A stretch of 64,000 bases of DNA, taken from the NCBI RefSeq assembly GCF_024363255.1, contig NZ_AP026070.1:2852001-2916000 (forward strand), written 5' to 3'. Of the stretch, positions 1 to 9,079 are shown one piece after another; the stretch's first letter is position 1, and each line of letters begins with the position of its first letter. Source of the DNA: Shewanella sp. NFH-SH190041 (GTDB lineage: Bacteria; Pseudomonadota; Gammaproteobacteria; Enterobacterales; Shewanellaceae). The notes beneath the pieces are model-generated. The model was given only the letters and a program-made list of their open reading frames with translations. It was not told the DNA's origin and did not search any database. A program made the position numbers and the translations under genes.

Positions 1-2317
1 GTGCCTCTAGCTCATTGATCACCTGTTGTTGATATGCCTGCTCTTGGCCAAGGCTGCCTTGTCTGTGCTCAGCATCTTGCAGTTGTTGATGCAGTTTATT
101 GACAGCTTGCTCCTGCTGCCTCAGCAAGTCCTGGTGCTGTCGATAATTCCGTAAGCGGGCATTTAATGGCATCAACTGTTCATCAAGTGCAATAAGCGTC
201 TTATCCAGTTGCACCGGATTATCAATCGTCAGGCTCTGATTGTCGGCTGGCAGCTGCTTCAACAGTGCATCAAAATCGCTCTGAACCCGCGCAATCACAG
301 TGTGCAATTGTGCAAGTTGTGCCAGCTCCTTGCTATCTTGCTCAACACTTTGCTCAATCTGGCTGGCAAGCTTAATGCCCTGGGCTTTGATCTCATCCAC
401 CTGTTGTTGCAGTACTTGATGCCTTTGCTCGGTTTCACTGACAAAGGGCTGATCATCTGACTGATGATAATCCGTCACCACTGGATGCGTTTTTGAACCA
501 CACACAGGACAGGGCTTATCCTGCTGTAACGATTGCCGCAATGCCGTGAGATTGGCAATGGTTTGTTCCTGCTCAATAAGCTTGACTAAATCCTGCAAGT
601 GGGTGGATAGCTGTTGATATTCCTGTCTTAGGGCCTGTCGCTGTTGCTGCCAACACTCAACGTCTGCTTGCCTGGCTTTTAGACCGGCTTCAAGCCGTAC
701 TCGCTCCTGCTGCAAATTCTGGTATTGGCTGACCGGTGATTGCATTTTTAAGAGTAATGGCTGACGCACCTGCAACTGCTCAATCACGCAAAGCAGACCA
801 GTTTCATCATATTGCCCAAGCGCCACCCGCTGCTGTTCAAGCAATGGTGCCACGGCCTGCTCAGCCGTTGCCAATTGCGCAGTCAACTGCGCAATTTCTG
901 TATTCAATAGCTTAAATTGCTGGGGAAATGCCTGTAATTGACTCTGTTTATGGCGCTGTTGCTGCTGTTGCTGCAGAAACTGCTGTTGAGTTACCGATAA
1001 TTGACTCAACTGTTGTTCCCAGGCAGAGATATTGGCTTCAATCAACTCTGCATGGGGATATTGCGCCAGTGCTTGCTGTAACTGACGGCCCTGCACTGTT
1101 AAGCTCTTAGCCCGTTCATGCTCAGTACTGAGTTGCGTTTTAGCAACATTCAATGCCTGTTGCTGAGTTTGCAACTCGGCACTCAGTTGGCGCTGATGCT
1201 GTTGCTGCGCAGAAAAGTCGTTATCCAGCGGCTGTATCTGCTCATCAACCAAGGCTCGCATCTGCGTCATCGCAGCCTGAGCCTGCTGTTGCGCCTCACT
1301 TAAACGGGCTATGTCCTGTTTATGGGTGTCACAGCGCTGTTGCAGCGCACCTTGTTGTAATTCAAGCTCGGTGCGGCGAGCTTCTTCAAGGGTACGTTGT
1401 TGCTGATTTGCCATCAGGGGGGCATAAACACGGTTAAGTTGAGCCGCAGGCTTACTCAGTGCCAATTTCGCCAGCGCCGGCTGATGAGACGCTTGCGCCG
1501 TTTTCGCTTGCAATAACGTTTGTTCCGCGTCTTTAGCCTTGGCCAACAGTGCTATGGACTGAGCCTGCCATTGATGAGCCGCTTGGGTGCACTGAATCTG
1601 CGTCTCTAACTCAGTGACCGCTAAAGAGATTTGATCTTGATGCTCCCGCAGTGCCGTCAATTCAGGCTCAGATTTAAGCTCCACGCCTTGGGCTTTGGCT
1701 TGCAGATTTTCTAGACGCTGACGGCTTTGACTAAAACTGTCATATACCTGCTCAGAAATACGACCATAAATCTCGGTGCCGGTCAGCTCCTCTAACAACT
1801 CAGCCCGATCACTGGCATCAGCATTTAAAAAAGCGGCAAATTGCCCTTGGGATAGCATCATGGATTTAGTAAAGCGGGCAAAATTCAACCCAGTAATGCT
1901 GTCCAGCAGTTCATTTTTACGCTTAATTTGTGACGCCAGAATGGCATCACCATCGGCTTTAAGCTGTACCAACTCAACTTGAGCATCCTGCAGCTTACCG
2001 TCGGCCTTGCCACGGCTGCGGCGCTGGCTCCAAAATGCGCGGTAAGCCACCCCTTTAACCTCAAACTCCACCTCTGCTAAAGATTCAGCCGTGCCCCGGG
2101 TCATCAATTCATTGGTGGTTTTGGAAATCCCGCCCAAGCGCGGCGTCTGGTGATATAACGCAAGACAAATAGCATCCAGAATACTGGTCTTGCCAGCTCC
2201 CGTTGGGCCAGTAATCGCAAATAAGCCGTTGTCACAAAAAGGGGGCTGGGTAAAATCAATCTTCCACTCCCCCTTAAGGGAGTTAATATTTTTAAACCTT
2301 AAACTGAGGATTTTCAC
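1..2317 (-). CDS. sbcC: Exonuclease subunit SbcC (Rad50-like), C-terminal part outside window
   Basis: Large ATPase subunit of the SbcCD nuclease, which opens hairpins and trims DNA ends during repair. The visible 772 codons start with GTG, whose bases overlap the sbcD stop (GTGA), so the two are translationally coupled. The N-terminus reads MKILSLRFKNINSLKGEW and carries a Walker A motif GPTGAGKT at about residues 37-44. A long glutamine-rich coiled coil follows, and the Rad50-type zinc hook CPVC is encoded at 500-511 (about residue 603), in the same frame as the start. The frame is open to position 1; the second coiled-coil arm and the Walker B/signature lobe lie beyond the edge. The open frames on the other strand across this gene are shadows of the low-complexity coiled coil. 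Confidence 0.95.
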   Translation of the reverse strand, partial: MKILSLRFKNINSLKGEWKIDFTQPPFCDNGLFAITGPTGAGKTSILDAICLALYHQTPRLGGISKTTNELMTRGTAESLAEVEFEVKGVAYRAFWSQRRSRGKADGKLQDAQVELVQLKADGDAILASQIKRKNELLDSITGLNFARFTKSMMLSQGQFAAFLNADASDRAELLEELTGTEIYGRISEQVYDSFSQSRQRLENLQAKAQGVELKSEPELTALREHQDQISLAVTELETQIQCTQAAHQWQAQSIALLAKAKDAEQTLLQAKTAQASHQPALAKLALSKPAAQLNRVYAPLMANQQQRTLEEARRTELELQQGALQQRCDTHKQDIARLSEAQQQAQAAMTQMRALVDEQIQPLDNDFSAQQQHQRQLSAELQTQQQALNVAKTQLSTEHERAKSLTVQGRQLQQALAQYPHAELIEANISAWEQQLSQLSVTQQQFLQQQQQQRHKQSQLQAFPQQFKLLNTEIAQLTAQLATAEQAVAPLLEQQRVALGQYDETGLLCVIEQLQVRQPLLLKMQSPVSQYQNLQQERVRLEAGLKARQADVECWQQQRQALRQEYQQLSTHLQDLVKLIEQEQTIANLTALRQSLQQDKPCPVCGSKTHPVVTDYHQSDDQPFVSETEQRHQVLQQQVDEIKAQGIKLASQIEQSVEQDSKELAQLAQLHTVIARVQSDFDALLKQLPADNQSLTIDNPVQLDKTLIALDEQLMPLNARLRNYRQHQDLLRQQEQAVNKLHQQLQDAEHRQGSLGQEQAYQQQVINELEA

Positions 2318-3576
2318 AGACTGCGCTCTCCATCATGCTCAACGGCCTCTTGCTGCCTTGGCGTCTCATCTTGCTGCTGCACCTGCGCCACCACTGCTTG
2401 ATACATCTGTTTCATCCTTTCTAGCCGCAGTTGCTCAGCTGGCGAATCAAATTGCGCCAGCGCCACCCGGCGGGCAAAAACATCTTCGACACTGAGTTCA
2501 CTTAAGGTTTCCTGCGCGGTTGCTGTCATCATTTGCGACTGTTGGCGAAGCCGTTTAAGTTGCAGCACCTCAAATGGTCGCCCCTCAACTAACGCCTGAA
2601 CACGGGACTGCAGATCCGACAGATACTCTTGACTTTCAACCGTTACCGACAACCATACCGTGCCGTTATCCGGGAGAGGGATAGCATCAATCTGCGTGGC
2701 AATTGTCTCTAAATCACCGTTAAGAGACACCAGTGGCTGGAATGTGGGTACCGCAAGCTCAGTGACTTGTGTCAAACCATGGGGATCAAATTCAGCTATC
2801 AAGACTTGTTTGGGACTGCTTAGCTCATCAAAGCTCAAGCAAATAGGGGAGCCGGAATAACGAATATGTTCCGATTTAGCCACTTTCTGAGCGCGGTGAA
2901 TATGGCCCAACGCGATATAATCGGCTTGAGGAAAGGCGTGAGCATTAAAGGCATCGAGTGTACCAATGTAAATATCTCGCACGGATTCACTGCTGCTGGC
3001 ACCCACAGTCGTCAAGTGCCCTGTGAGGATCACCGGCACTGGCGCATCAGTTAGCGCGCGAGCTGCTGCAAAAATTGCCTCATAATGCGCTTTGATGGCT
3101 TCACCTAACTTTCGCTGTTTGCGGCTGCCATCTTCACCCGCTTCACTGGTAATCAGCTCACGCGGCCGCAAATAAGGTACCGCGCCCAACACAGCCCCTA
3201 TCTGCCCATCAGCGTCATACAAGGCAAACACCTGTTTACTGATATCAGTCTGCACCGATGGCACAACCTGAGTACCAATGCAGGCCAGCAGTTCTTGGGA
3301 CTCACTGAGCATCGCAACTGAATCATGATTGCCCCCCAACACAAAGAGCTGGCAATGATATTGCTGCATATTAACCACAAAATGGTTATACAACTCGCGG
3401 GCATAACTTGGCGGTGCACTGGTATCAAAAATATCGCCTGCCACAATCACAGCATCGATCTGTTGCAAAGGGATTTGCTCCAGCAGCCAATTTAAAAATG
3501 CTCTGTGTTCAGGTGCACGGCTTTTACCATAAAAAGACTGACCCAGATGCCAGTCCGAGGTGTGGAGAATGCGCAT
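2314..3576 (-). CDS. sbcD: Exonuclease subunit SbcD (Mre11-like)
   Basis: Metallophosphoesterase nuclease subunit of SbcCD; it supplies the Mn-dependent endo/exonuclease active site. The 420-residue protein begins MRILHTSDWHLGQ and shows the calcineurin-like metal motifs in order: DWHLG near residue 8, GDIFD near 48, LGGNHDS near 82, TGHLT near 186 and LGHIHR near 222. The C-terminal region after about residue 290 matches the SbcD capping and SbcC-binding part. Length is close to the usual 400-420. It is the first gene of an sbcDC pair; sbcC begins inside its stop codon. Confidence 0.96.
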   Translation of the reverse strand: MRILHTSDWHLGQSFYGKSRAPEHRAFLNWLLEQIPLQQIDAVIVAGDIFDTSAPPSYARELYNHFVVNMQQYHCQLFVLGGNHDSVAMLSESQELLACIGTQVVPSVQTDISKQVFALYDADGQIGAVLGAVPYLRPRELITSEAGEDGSRKQRKLGEAIKAHYEAIFAAARALTDAPVPVILTGHLTTVGASSSESVRDIYIGTLDAFNAHAFPQADYIALGHIHRAQKVAKSEHIRYSGSPICLSFDELSSPKQVLIAEFDPHGLTQVTELAVPTFQPLVSLNGDLETIATQIDAIPLPDNGTVWLSVTVESQEYLSDLQSRVQALVEGRPFEVLQLKRLRQQSQMMTATAQETLSELSVEDVFARRVALAQFDSPAEQLRLERMKQMYQAVVAQVQQQDETPRQQEAVEHDGERSL

Positions 3577-3684
3577 ATTTTACTCGGTATTCAGGAACAA
3601 GCGGCAGGTAACCGCCCCGCGGCCGGATTTAAATGCCCCTAGTATGAAGTGAAATATGGCAAAACAAAATGCTGTTTTGGTTGG

Positions 3685-4464
3685 TTAAAAACCAAGTATG
3701 CTGTGGTATTGACTGTACAGCAGGTGCAAACTCATCAGCAATGACATGGTTACCACCAAGGGCTTAATAATCTGACTACCGCGCCGCACCACCATACGTG
3801 ACCCCAGCGTTGCCCCCAGTGCTTGTCCCACCAGCATAATGGCACCCAAGATCCAAATGACCTGCCCGCCTAAAGCAAAAAAAAGCAGTGAAGCAATGTT
3901 GGTGGAAAAATTCAGTAACTTGGCGTGGGCGGTTGCTTTGGCTAAGCCAAATCCAGCCAAGGTAACAAAGGCTAAAGCAAAAAAACTGCCTGTTCCCGGG
4001 CCGAAAAAGCCATCATAAAAACCTATTCCTAATGCTGCTGTAAACGAAAACACAGCAGGAGTCAGTAAACGATGCCGATCATCATCGGTCACCTTAGGTG
4101 AAAACAAAAAATAAGCGCCAATGGCCAGAATTAAAAACGGCAGCAATACATCCAAAATCCCCGCATCAATCTGCTGCACAGCAATCGTACCTAGCGCAGA
4201 ACCAGCAAAAGCGCAGGCCAACGGTAATTTCAGCTCAGATAGCCGCACAAAGCCCTTACGCACAAAATACAAACTGGCAAAAAAACTCCCGCCACAGGCC
4301 TGCAGCTTATTGGTTGCCAATGCCGCGGTCGGCGGTACGCCGGCCCACATCAGTGCCGGAATAGTTAACAAGCCACCGCCGCCTGCAATCGCATCAATAA
4401 ACCCTGCCACGATCGCGGTTGCAAAAAGCAGAGTAACAATCTGTAAGGTCAGTTCAAATTCCAT
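3685..4464 (-). CDS. TSUP (TauE/SafE, YfcA-like) inner-membrane permease
   Basis: Polytopic membrane protein of the TSUP family, whose members move sulfur-containing or small organic anions; the substrate here is unknown. The start is taken at MEFELTLQ, because a longer in-frame extension lacks a good initiation site and other family members begin at this point. Hallmarks are the glycine-rich GFIDAIAGGGGLL motif near the N-terminus, TNKLQ near residue 53, and the mid-protein repeat GFYDGFFGPGTGSF. About eight hydrophobic segments are visible over 259 residues. A second family member lies at 39317-40087 with the same motif order, so the window holds two paralogues. Confidence 0.9.
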   Translation of the reverse strand: MEFELTLQIVTLLFATAIVAGFIDAIAGGGGLLTIPALMWAGVPPTAALATNKLQACGGSFFASLYFVRKGFVRLSELKLPLACAFAGSALGTIAVQQIDAGILDVLLPFLILAIGAYFLFSPKVTDDDRHRLLTPAVFSFTAALGIGFYDGFFGPGTGSFFALAFVTLAGFGLAKATAHAKLLNFSTNIASLLFFALGGQVIWILGAIMLVGQALGATLGSRMVVRRGSQIIKPLVVTMSLLMSLHLLYSQYHSILGF

Positions 4465-4639
4465 CATTTTTCTTACGTTAGCCGTCAATAATCGGCTATT
4501 AGAGTAGATTGCCAACCAAATGACAATAAAGAAATTTTTGCCAAAATATACCTGCTTCCAGCTCTATCTCATCAAACTAACCACCAGCAAGTAAAGCCAG
4601 GATAATGCACGCATTCTATATGGACCTGATAGGCGCTTT

Positions 4640-5539
4640 TTAACCGGTTCGAGCTTTACCACGAGCTAATTGCTGCAAAGCCTGCCACACCTGCTCACCG
4701 GCGGGGTGGAGCCGGGCTTGGTAACGATAGGCATAATAGGCGATGGGTAGTCGTAGATGTGATGCTCCGATAATGGCTACCTGCCCACGTTTTAGCTCTT
4801 CCTTAATGGCATAATCTGGCAACCAAGCCACTCCAGCCCCTTGTAATACTAACTTTTTGAGTAAGTCCGTCATGGATGAGACAAAAACAGCGTGTAAGTT
4901 AACCTGCGCCCGAACCGCCTCGACTTGTCGGCCCATATAAGAGCCCGGGCTATATGCCAGCCAAGGTACAGGATCATCGCCCTGTAGCTGAAATTGTGGT
5001 CGTCCATGGGCATCACATACACACACTGGCGACAATTCCGCTTGGCCAATACACAAAGATTGATAAGGTGGCAAACGCAACAGTGCATCATCAAATGCCA
5101 GTAAGAGATCACAACCGCCTTCACGCAGCTCTTCTATCGCATCATCCACATCAATCGCTTCCATGCTTAATAAAGGATGATTTCTCCCCACCGGTAACGC
5201 GCTCTGAATCGCTAACACCAAACTACTGGCCAATGAATGCGCCGCCGCAACACGAACGACATTACCGCCTAATTTGGAGAGATCTGATAACTGACTGATC
5301 CCATCCATCATCTGATTTATCAAAGTTCGCGCCGTGATCCGAAACAAACGTCCGCTTGGCGTTAAGGCGACGGGGGTTTGACTTCGGTCGATTAACTCAG
5401 CACCAACCATATGCTCTAAAGCTCTAATTCGGCGACTAAATGCCGGTTGAGTCACATTACGCCGTTCCGCGGCTAAGGAAAAATTTCGCACTTCGGCCAA
5501 TAGCAGAAAATCTTCCAGCCATTTACTTTCAAGATTCAT
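4640..5539 (-). CDS. LysR-family transcriptional regulator (HypT/YjiE-like subgroup)
   Basis: Transcription factor with an N-terminal winged helix and a C-terminal effector-binding domain (299 residues from the chosen start MNLESKWLEDF). The helix-turn-helix reads RNFSLAAERRNVTQPAFSRR, the form typical of LysR proteins related to the hypochlorite regulator HypT. A nine-residue upstream extension is possible but would be hydrophobic and atypical. It is divergent from the Asp/Glu racemase gene at 5731, and regulators of this family often control the divergent neighbour; that link is inferred. The effector is not readable from sequence. Confidence 0.88.
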   Translation of the reverse strand: MNLESKWLEDFLLLAEVRNFSLAAERRNVTQPAFSRRIRALEHMVGAELIDRSQTPVALTPSGRLFRITARTLINQMMDGISQLSDLSKLGGNVVRVAAAHSLASSLVLAIQSALPVGRNHPLLSMEAIDVDDAIEELREGGCDLLLAFDDALLRLPPYQSLCIGQAELSPVCVCDAHGRPQFQLQGDDPVPWLAYSPGSYMGRQVEAVRAQVNLHAVFVSSMTDLLKKLVLQGAGVAWLPDYAIKEELKRGQVAIIGASHLRLPIAYYAYRYQARLHPAGEQVWQALQQLARGKARTG

Positions 5540-5730
5540 AGTCAATGCAAAGAAAAACATCAGCATATCACTGGTATTTGTATCGTCTCAGCCAGTTCAA
5601 GAGACTCAGTTCACATTTTTATGCTTTACCTATACCGATTTGGCATCACCCCTTCAGCAACGGCATTTCTCAATATGCACCCATCCGCCTAGAGTGAACA
5701 CAAATAAAAAATAGCTTTAGGAACAATAAT

Positions 5731-6441
5731 ATGACAAAGAAACTCGGCATCCTTGGCGGGATGGGCCCCCTTGCTACTGTGGAGTTTATGCAGCAGATTA
5801 TTGCTCGTACGCCGGCACATAATGACCAGCAGCATATCCCTATGCTGGTCAGTAATAATCCCCAGATCCCTGATCGGACTGCATTTCTAATCAGTAACGG
5901 CGAAGATCCATACCCGGCACTGCAACAAGGAATGAAAGCGTTAGAACAAGCTGGGGCAGATTGCATTGTCATCCCCTGTAACACCGCCCACTACTGGTAC
6001 CCGCGTTTGAGTCGACAATGCAAGGTGCACATGATCAGTATTATTGACAGTGTGGTACAAGAAGCCGTGAATCGAGGCTATCAGCGTGTTGGCATCATGG
6101 CGACAACGGCAACAATGCAAGCGCAGATGTATAAAACAAAATTGGCTCAACAACAGATTGGTGTTATTGAGCCAACCCATGAGCAACAAGCCGATGTGAT
6201 GGAAGGTATTTATGCCGTTAAAGCTGGTCATGTCGCGCACGGGAAACGCCTGCTATTACCTGTGTTTGACTCTTTGTTGGCCCAAGGAGCACAAGCTGTC
6301 ATTCTCGGCTGTACCGAGATCCCGGTAGCATTAGCAGAACAAGCCGAACACCGACCCAAGTTGTGTTTAGATTCTCTTGTTATTCTTGCCGAACAATGTA
6401 TTCAATGGGCCACTGCTGATGCCGTTGAACTGGTCGCATAA
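5731..6441 (+). CDS. Aspartate/glutamate racemase family protein
   Basis: Cofactor-independent amino-acid racemase fold (236 residues). The N-terminal motif GILGGMGPLATVEF and the two catalytic-cysteine motifs are intact: PCNTAH near residue 86 and GCTEIP near residue 196. Both cysteines are expected to work as the acid/base pair on an acidic amino acid; closest in feel to the YgeA/aspartate racemase group rather than MurI, and the exact substrate is uncertain. The start ATG has an upstream AGGAA ribosome-binding site. It is divergent from the LysR gene, suggesting control by that protein. Confidence 0.92.
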   Translation: MTKKLGILGGMGPLATVEFMQQIIARTPAHNDQQHIPMLVSNNPQIPDRTAFLISNGEDPYPALQQGMKALEQAGADCIVIPCNTAHYWYPRLSRQCKVHMISIIDSVVQEAVNRGYQRVGIMATTATMQAQMYKTKLAQQQIGVIEPTHEQQADVMEGIYAVKAGHVAHGKRLLLPVFDSLLAQGAQAVILGCTEIPVALAEQAEHRPKLCLDSLVILAEQCIQWATADAVELVA

Positions 6442-6629
6442 TAAACTCATGTACTGACACAGTCCGCCAAACCATCAATACGCTTGTGTCAGTGCTGTGC
6501 TGTGATGTGATGTATCCAGTTCAAACCTGATCGTGCGCGGTTTCCAAAGCAGATATGTTCATTTGTCATCAGCAAGTAAGCCTGCGTTCCACACAGTGAA
6601 GCAGGCCCACAGCACCGCGAGATAACCCA

Positions 6630-8636
6630 TTAAGTTGCGTTTGACCCCAAATGATTTATTTCATTTGTTCCATCACTGCTATCTAAGCCAAACTGCTCAC
6701 TGTAAGGCACCCCAGCTTCAGGCTGGAATTCAAAATTCAATACCTTGGCACAAGTTTGATACAAGGTCTCCCCTAACCAAGCCGGATCAAATGCCGCCAA
6801 AGCCGCAGCCATTGCCTCAGGATTTTTATCACCACTGATATGGGCCGGGGTCAGTACATCAATAAAACTGGCCACTAAACCATACAAATCTTTCAGCTCA
6901 TCGCTCTCTTCCTGCCAAATTAAGGGATCGGCATATTGGCTGGCGTAATGGGCCGCAGCAATATCTAACCCAACGCCAAAATTCACCAAATAAGCACGCT
7001 TGGGGCTGCAAACAATATTTTTCGGGCAGATAGCCCCGTGAAAAATATCCAGTTGATGCAGGTAATACAGGGCGTTAAGTAGCTGAGTAAACCAACTGGC
7101 TAATTGCGCAGGTGAAAACTCGCTCACGACATCCAATGCATCCCCATCTTCCCACGCGCGGACAATAAATAAGCTATCTCCGTCAGACAATTGCCCAAAC
7201 GCTAATACTTTTTCGATATTGGGGTGAAATACTTTAGACAACGAGCGATACAGCGCACTTAACCTAGGCCAGCTATTATCCACTTGATGATAAATCCCAA
7301 CCCCAACAGGATAGCGTCCCTGCAGATGTTGCCCCTGCCATAACTGGCTATCTGGCGTTGCCGCAATAAAGCGGGTCAAACGGTAATGATTATCCAGCAC
7401 GGCGCCGGTTTCTATGGTGACAGTGGATGTTTGTGGATCACAGATCCCCAGCTCAATCAGCGCGCTTAAATCACAGCGCAAAGCATCTAAATCGACTGTT
7501 CCGCCCCGGGCAGCCAACTGATACCACTGGTAAATCCGTGGCTGACCCGTTTGCTCAGCCAGCGCGCAGAAACGCTCTGCATAAGCCTGAATATCCTCAT
7601 CCACAGTGACATTGTTACGGATATCGATATATTCCACATCCGCGCCATCAGAGATAAAGACACAATTTTCCGCCCAACCACCCACGGTATAACCGCGCCG
7701 CTGAATTTGCTGCAAGCCGGTGACAGAGCGGCGCAATATTTCCAGCAATTGATAAGTTGTCAGCTCATCAGTTTCGAGCACATTTAAAGGCACCCCCCGA
7801 GGCATGCGAATTGGCAGCACCAATTGCTCTCCATCTTGAATAAGCGGCGCACAATAAGGCACACCGCAACAGCCAGATAATGCCTGCAGCCGCTGGAACT
7901 CCTCGCGCAGTTGTTGCTCATGCCGCTCAGCTTCTGCCGCATCATCAAATTGGACCGGCAACAAAATTTTCAATAGCCAAGGGGCACTCCAGCCTCCGGG
8001 GTTATATTCTGCTTGCCAGATTTCTAAGCCATTTTGCAAAAACAAACATTTAAGCTTAATAAAGTCCTGGATGCGATTATTGCGACTTTCCACCACCGCC
8101 ACTTGGCCTATGGTATCCAGCACCATTTCCCTTTGCCGTTCAGTCACCTGATGCGCCTTAGGCGCAGTCAGCGCCCACTCGCCAGTCAGCGCCGCGATAA
8201 TCTGCCGGGGGGTATAGATACTTAAAGCGCCATCATCTTTTTCCAGCTCAATTTCTTCGCCTTTGCGGCCGGTCACAAACACCATACCTTGGCACCAAGG
8301 AGCATATACCCCAACCGGAATTTTATGTTTGAGCTTGCCCGCCAATACCCGGGCAACATAATTGGCTTTAGACAGACTGTTATCCACATCTCGACCATCG
8401 AGGGACCAAGCATGCATGCCCGCATTTAGCCTGCCGATATACCCTTTCACATCGACCACATATACTCCCCACTGGCCAACGACTAATGCATCTACCTCCA
8501 TTGCCTGACCGCTCTTGGTGGGGATCTCCACATTGGTCAGCAGCAGATAGTCTTGCGGTAGTTCATCGGCCAGCAAACTGAACGCCCAGCGCTCGGCATC
8601 ATTGACTGGTGTACCAAAACTGATGTGTTTTGCCAT
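6630..8636 (-). CDS. NERD-domain protein with two degenerate protein-kinase-like domains
   Basis: A 668-residue soluble multidomain protein. Residues about 10-120 form a NERD nuclease-related domain with the expected charged pattern intact: E47/D49 before a strand, then VVDVKG with D62 and K64. Residues about 190-380 look like a first kinase fold: K223 sits where the ATP-binding lysine should be, N324 and the aspartate in YIDIR (338) are kept, but the catalytic HRD aspartate is missing (GWAEN). Residues about 415-640 are a second kinase fold in which HRD is HGA (533-535) and DFG is NFG (552-554), so it is a pseudokinase. NERD-kinase fusions are known (for example PglW), but the doubled, decayed kinase part stands out. 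It is a single gene with its own leader; function unknown. Confidence 0.82.
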   Translation of the reverse strand: MAKHISFGTPVNDAERWAFSLLADELPQDYLLLTNVEIPTKSGQAMEVDALVVGQWGVYVVDVKGYIGRLNAGMHAWSLDGRDVDNSLSKANYVARVLAGKLKHKIPVGVYAPWCQGMVFVTGRKGEEIELEKDDGALSIYTPRQIIAALTGEWALTAPKAHQVTERQREMVLDTIGQVAVVESRNNRIQDFIKLKCLFLQNGLEIWQAEYNPGGWSAPWLLKILLPVQFDDAAEAERHEQQLREEFQRLQALSGCCGVPYCAPLIQDGEQLVLPIRMPRGVPLNVLETDELTTYQLLEILRRSVTGLQQIQRRGYTVGGWAENCVFISDGADVEYIDIRNNVTVDEDIQAYAERFCALAEQTGQPRIYQWYQLAARGGTVDLDALRCDLSALIELGICDPQTSTVTIETGAVLDNHYRLTRFIAATPDSQLWQGQHLQGRYPVGVGIYHQVDNSWPRLSALYRSLSKVFHPNIEKVLAFGQLSDGDSLFIVRAWEDGDALDVVSEFSPAQLASWFTQLLNALYYLHQLDIFHGAICPKNIVCSPKRAYLVNFGVGLDIAAAHYASQYADPLIWQEESDELKDLYGLVASFIDVLTPAHISGDKNPEAMAAALAAFDPAWLGETLYQTCAKVLNFEFQPEAGVPYSEQFGLDSSDGTNEINHLGSNAT

Positions 8637-8920
8637 AGTTAACTCCCTGTAATAATTGGCTTAGTTTATGCCCAAGCGCGGAAGTTAAATAGCGGTTTAA
8701 TTGTGATATGAAAGGCAAATTTAATGATTTTCTACACTGTTTATCCAAACTTTTTGCGCAATCACCCGCGGCATTATCGGCTAAATTCACTCGGTATCAT
8801 TTCCCGCCACAGCTATGGGATACAGCCATTAAGCACAGCGCTAGAAGCAAACATGCAATACGAAAACAACGCAAAACGGGCGAGAAAAGGGCAAAGCGCA
8901 CAAAGATATCTGTGCTGAGG

Positions 8921-8949
8921 TGTGGTGTGGTGTGGTGTGGTGTGGTGTG
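8921..8949. repeat. TGTGG pentanucleotide microsatellite
   Basis: Five perfect copies of TGTGG followed by TGTG, directly readable. It is intergenic, 285 bases upstream of the NERD-pseudokinase start and 33 bases from the LtaS-like gene terminator. Short tandem repeats of this kind can change copy number by slipped-strand mispairing. Confidence 0.95.
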
Positions 8950-8981
8950 ACAACAAAATAACGGCAAAAAGCAGATAATAA

Positions 8982-9005
8982 AAAACAGGCCAATTGGCCT
9001 GTTTT
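8982..9005 (-). terminator. Palindromic terminator after the LtaS-like gene
   Basis: Perfect 24-base palindrome (arms AAAACAGGCCAA / TTGGCCTGTTTT), giving a GC-rich stem with U-tracts on both sides. It lies 75 bases past the stop of the LtaS-like gene and would work in both directions. Confidence 0.85.
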
Positions 9006-9079
9006 GCATTTCCCCATATCAGCTATGTTTCTATCTCTGATACAGGGAAAGCTTTAGTCATATTGGTTACACACGGCTA

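Larger units (their letters stand above)
8637..9079. other. Intergenic region with short tandem repeat and terminator
   Basis: This 443-base gap lies between the start of the NERD-pseudokinase gene and the end of the LtaS-like gene, both on the minus strand. It holds the TGTGG pentanucleotide array (8921-8949) and a perfect palindromic terminator (8982-9005). The remaining sequence next to the NERD gene start must contain its promoter; I do not see a confident -10/-35 pair. Short open frames here use repeat sequence and resemble nothing. Confidence 0.6.

Noticed and set aside
209..2495. Several plus-strand open frames over the sbcC region
   Set aside because: They lie antisense to the in-frame SbcC coding sequence, have low-complexity Gln/Leu/Ala composition and no recognisable domain; they are shadows of the coiled coil.
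6453..6493. Inverted repeat ACTGACACA/TGTGTCAGT after the racemase gene
   Set aside because: Loop of 23 bases and no T-run make it a poor terminator; kept only as a note.
8708..8950. Plus-strand open frame of about 80 codons across the TGTGG repeat
   Set aside because: Its end is translated microsatellite, there is no ribosome-binding site, and no family resemblance.
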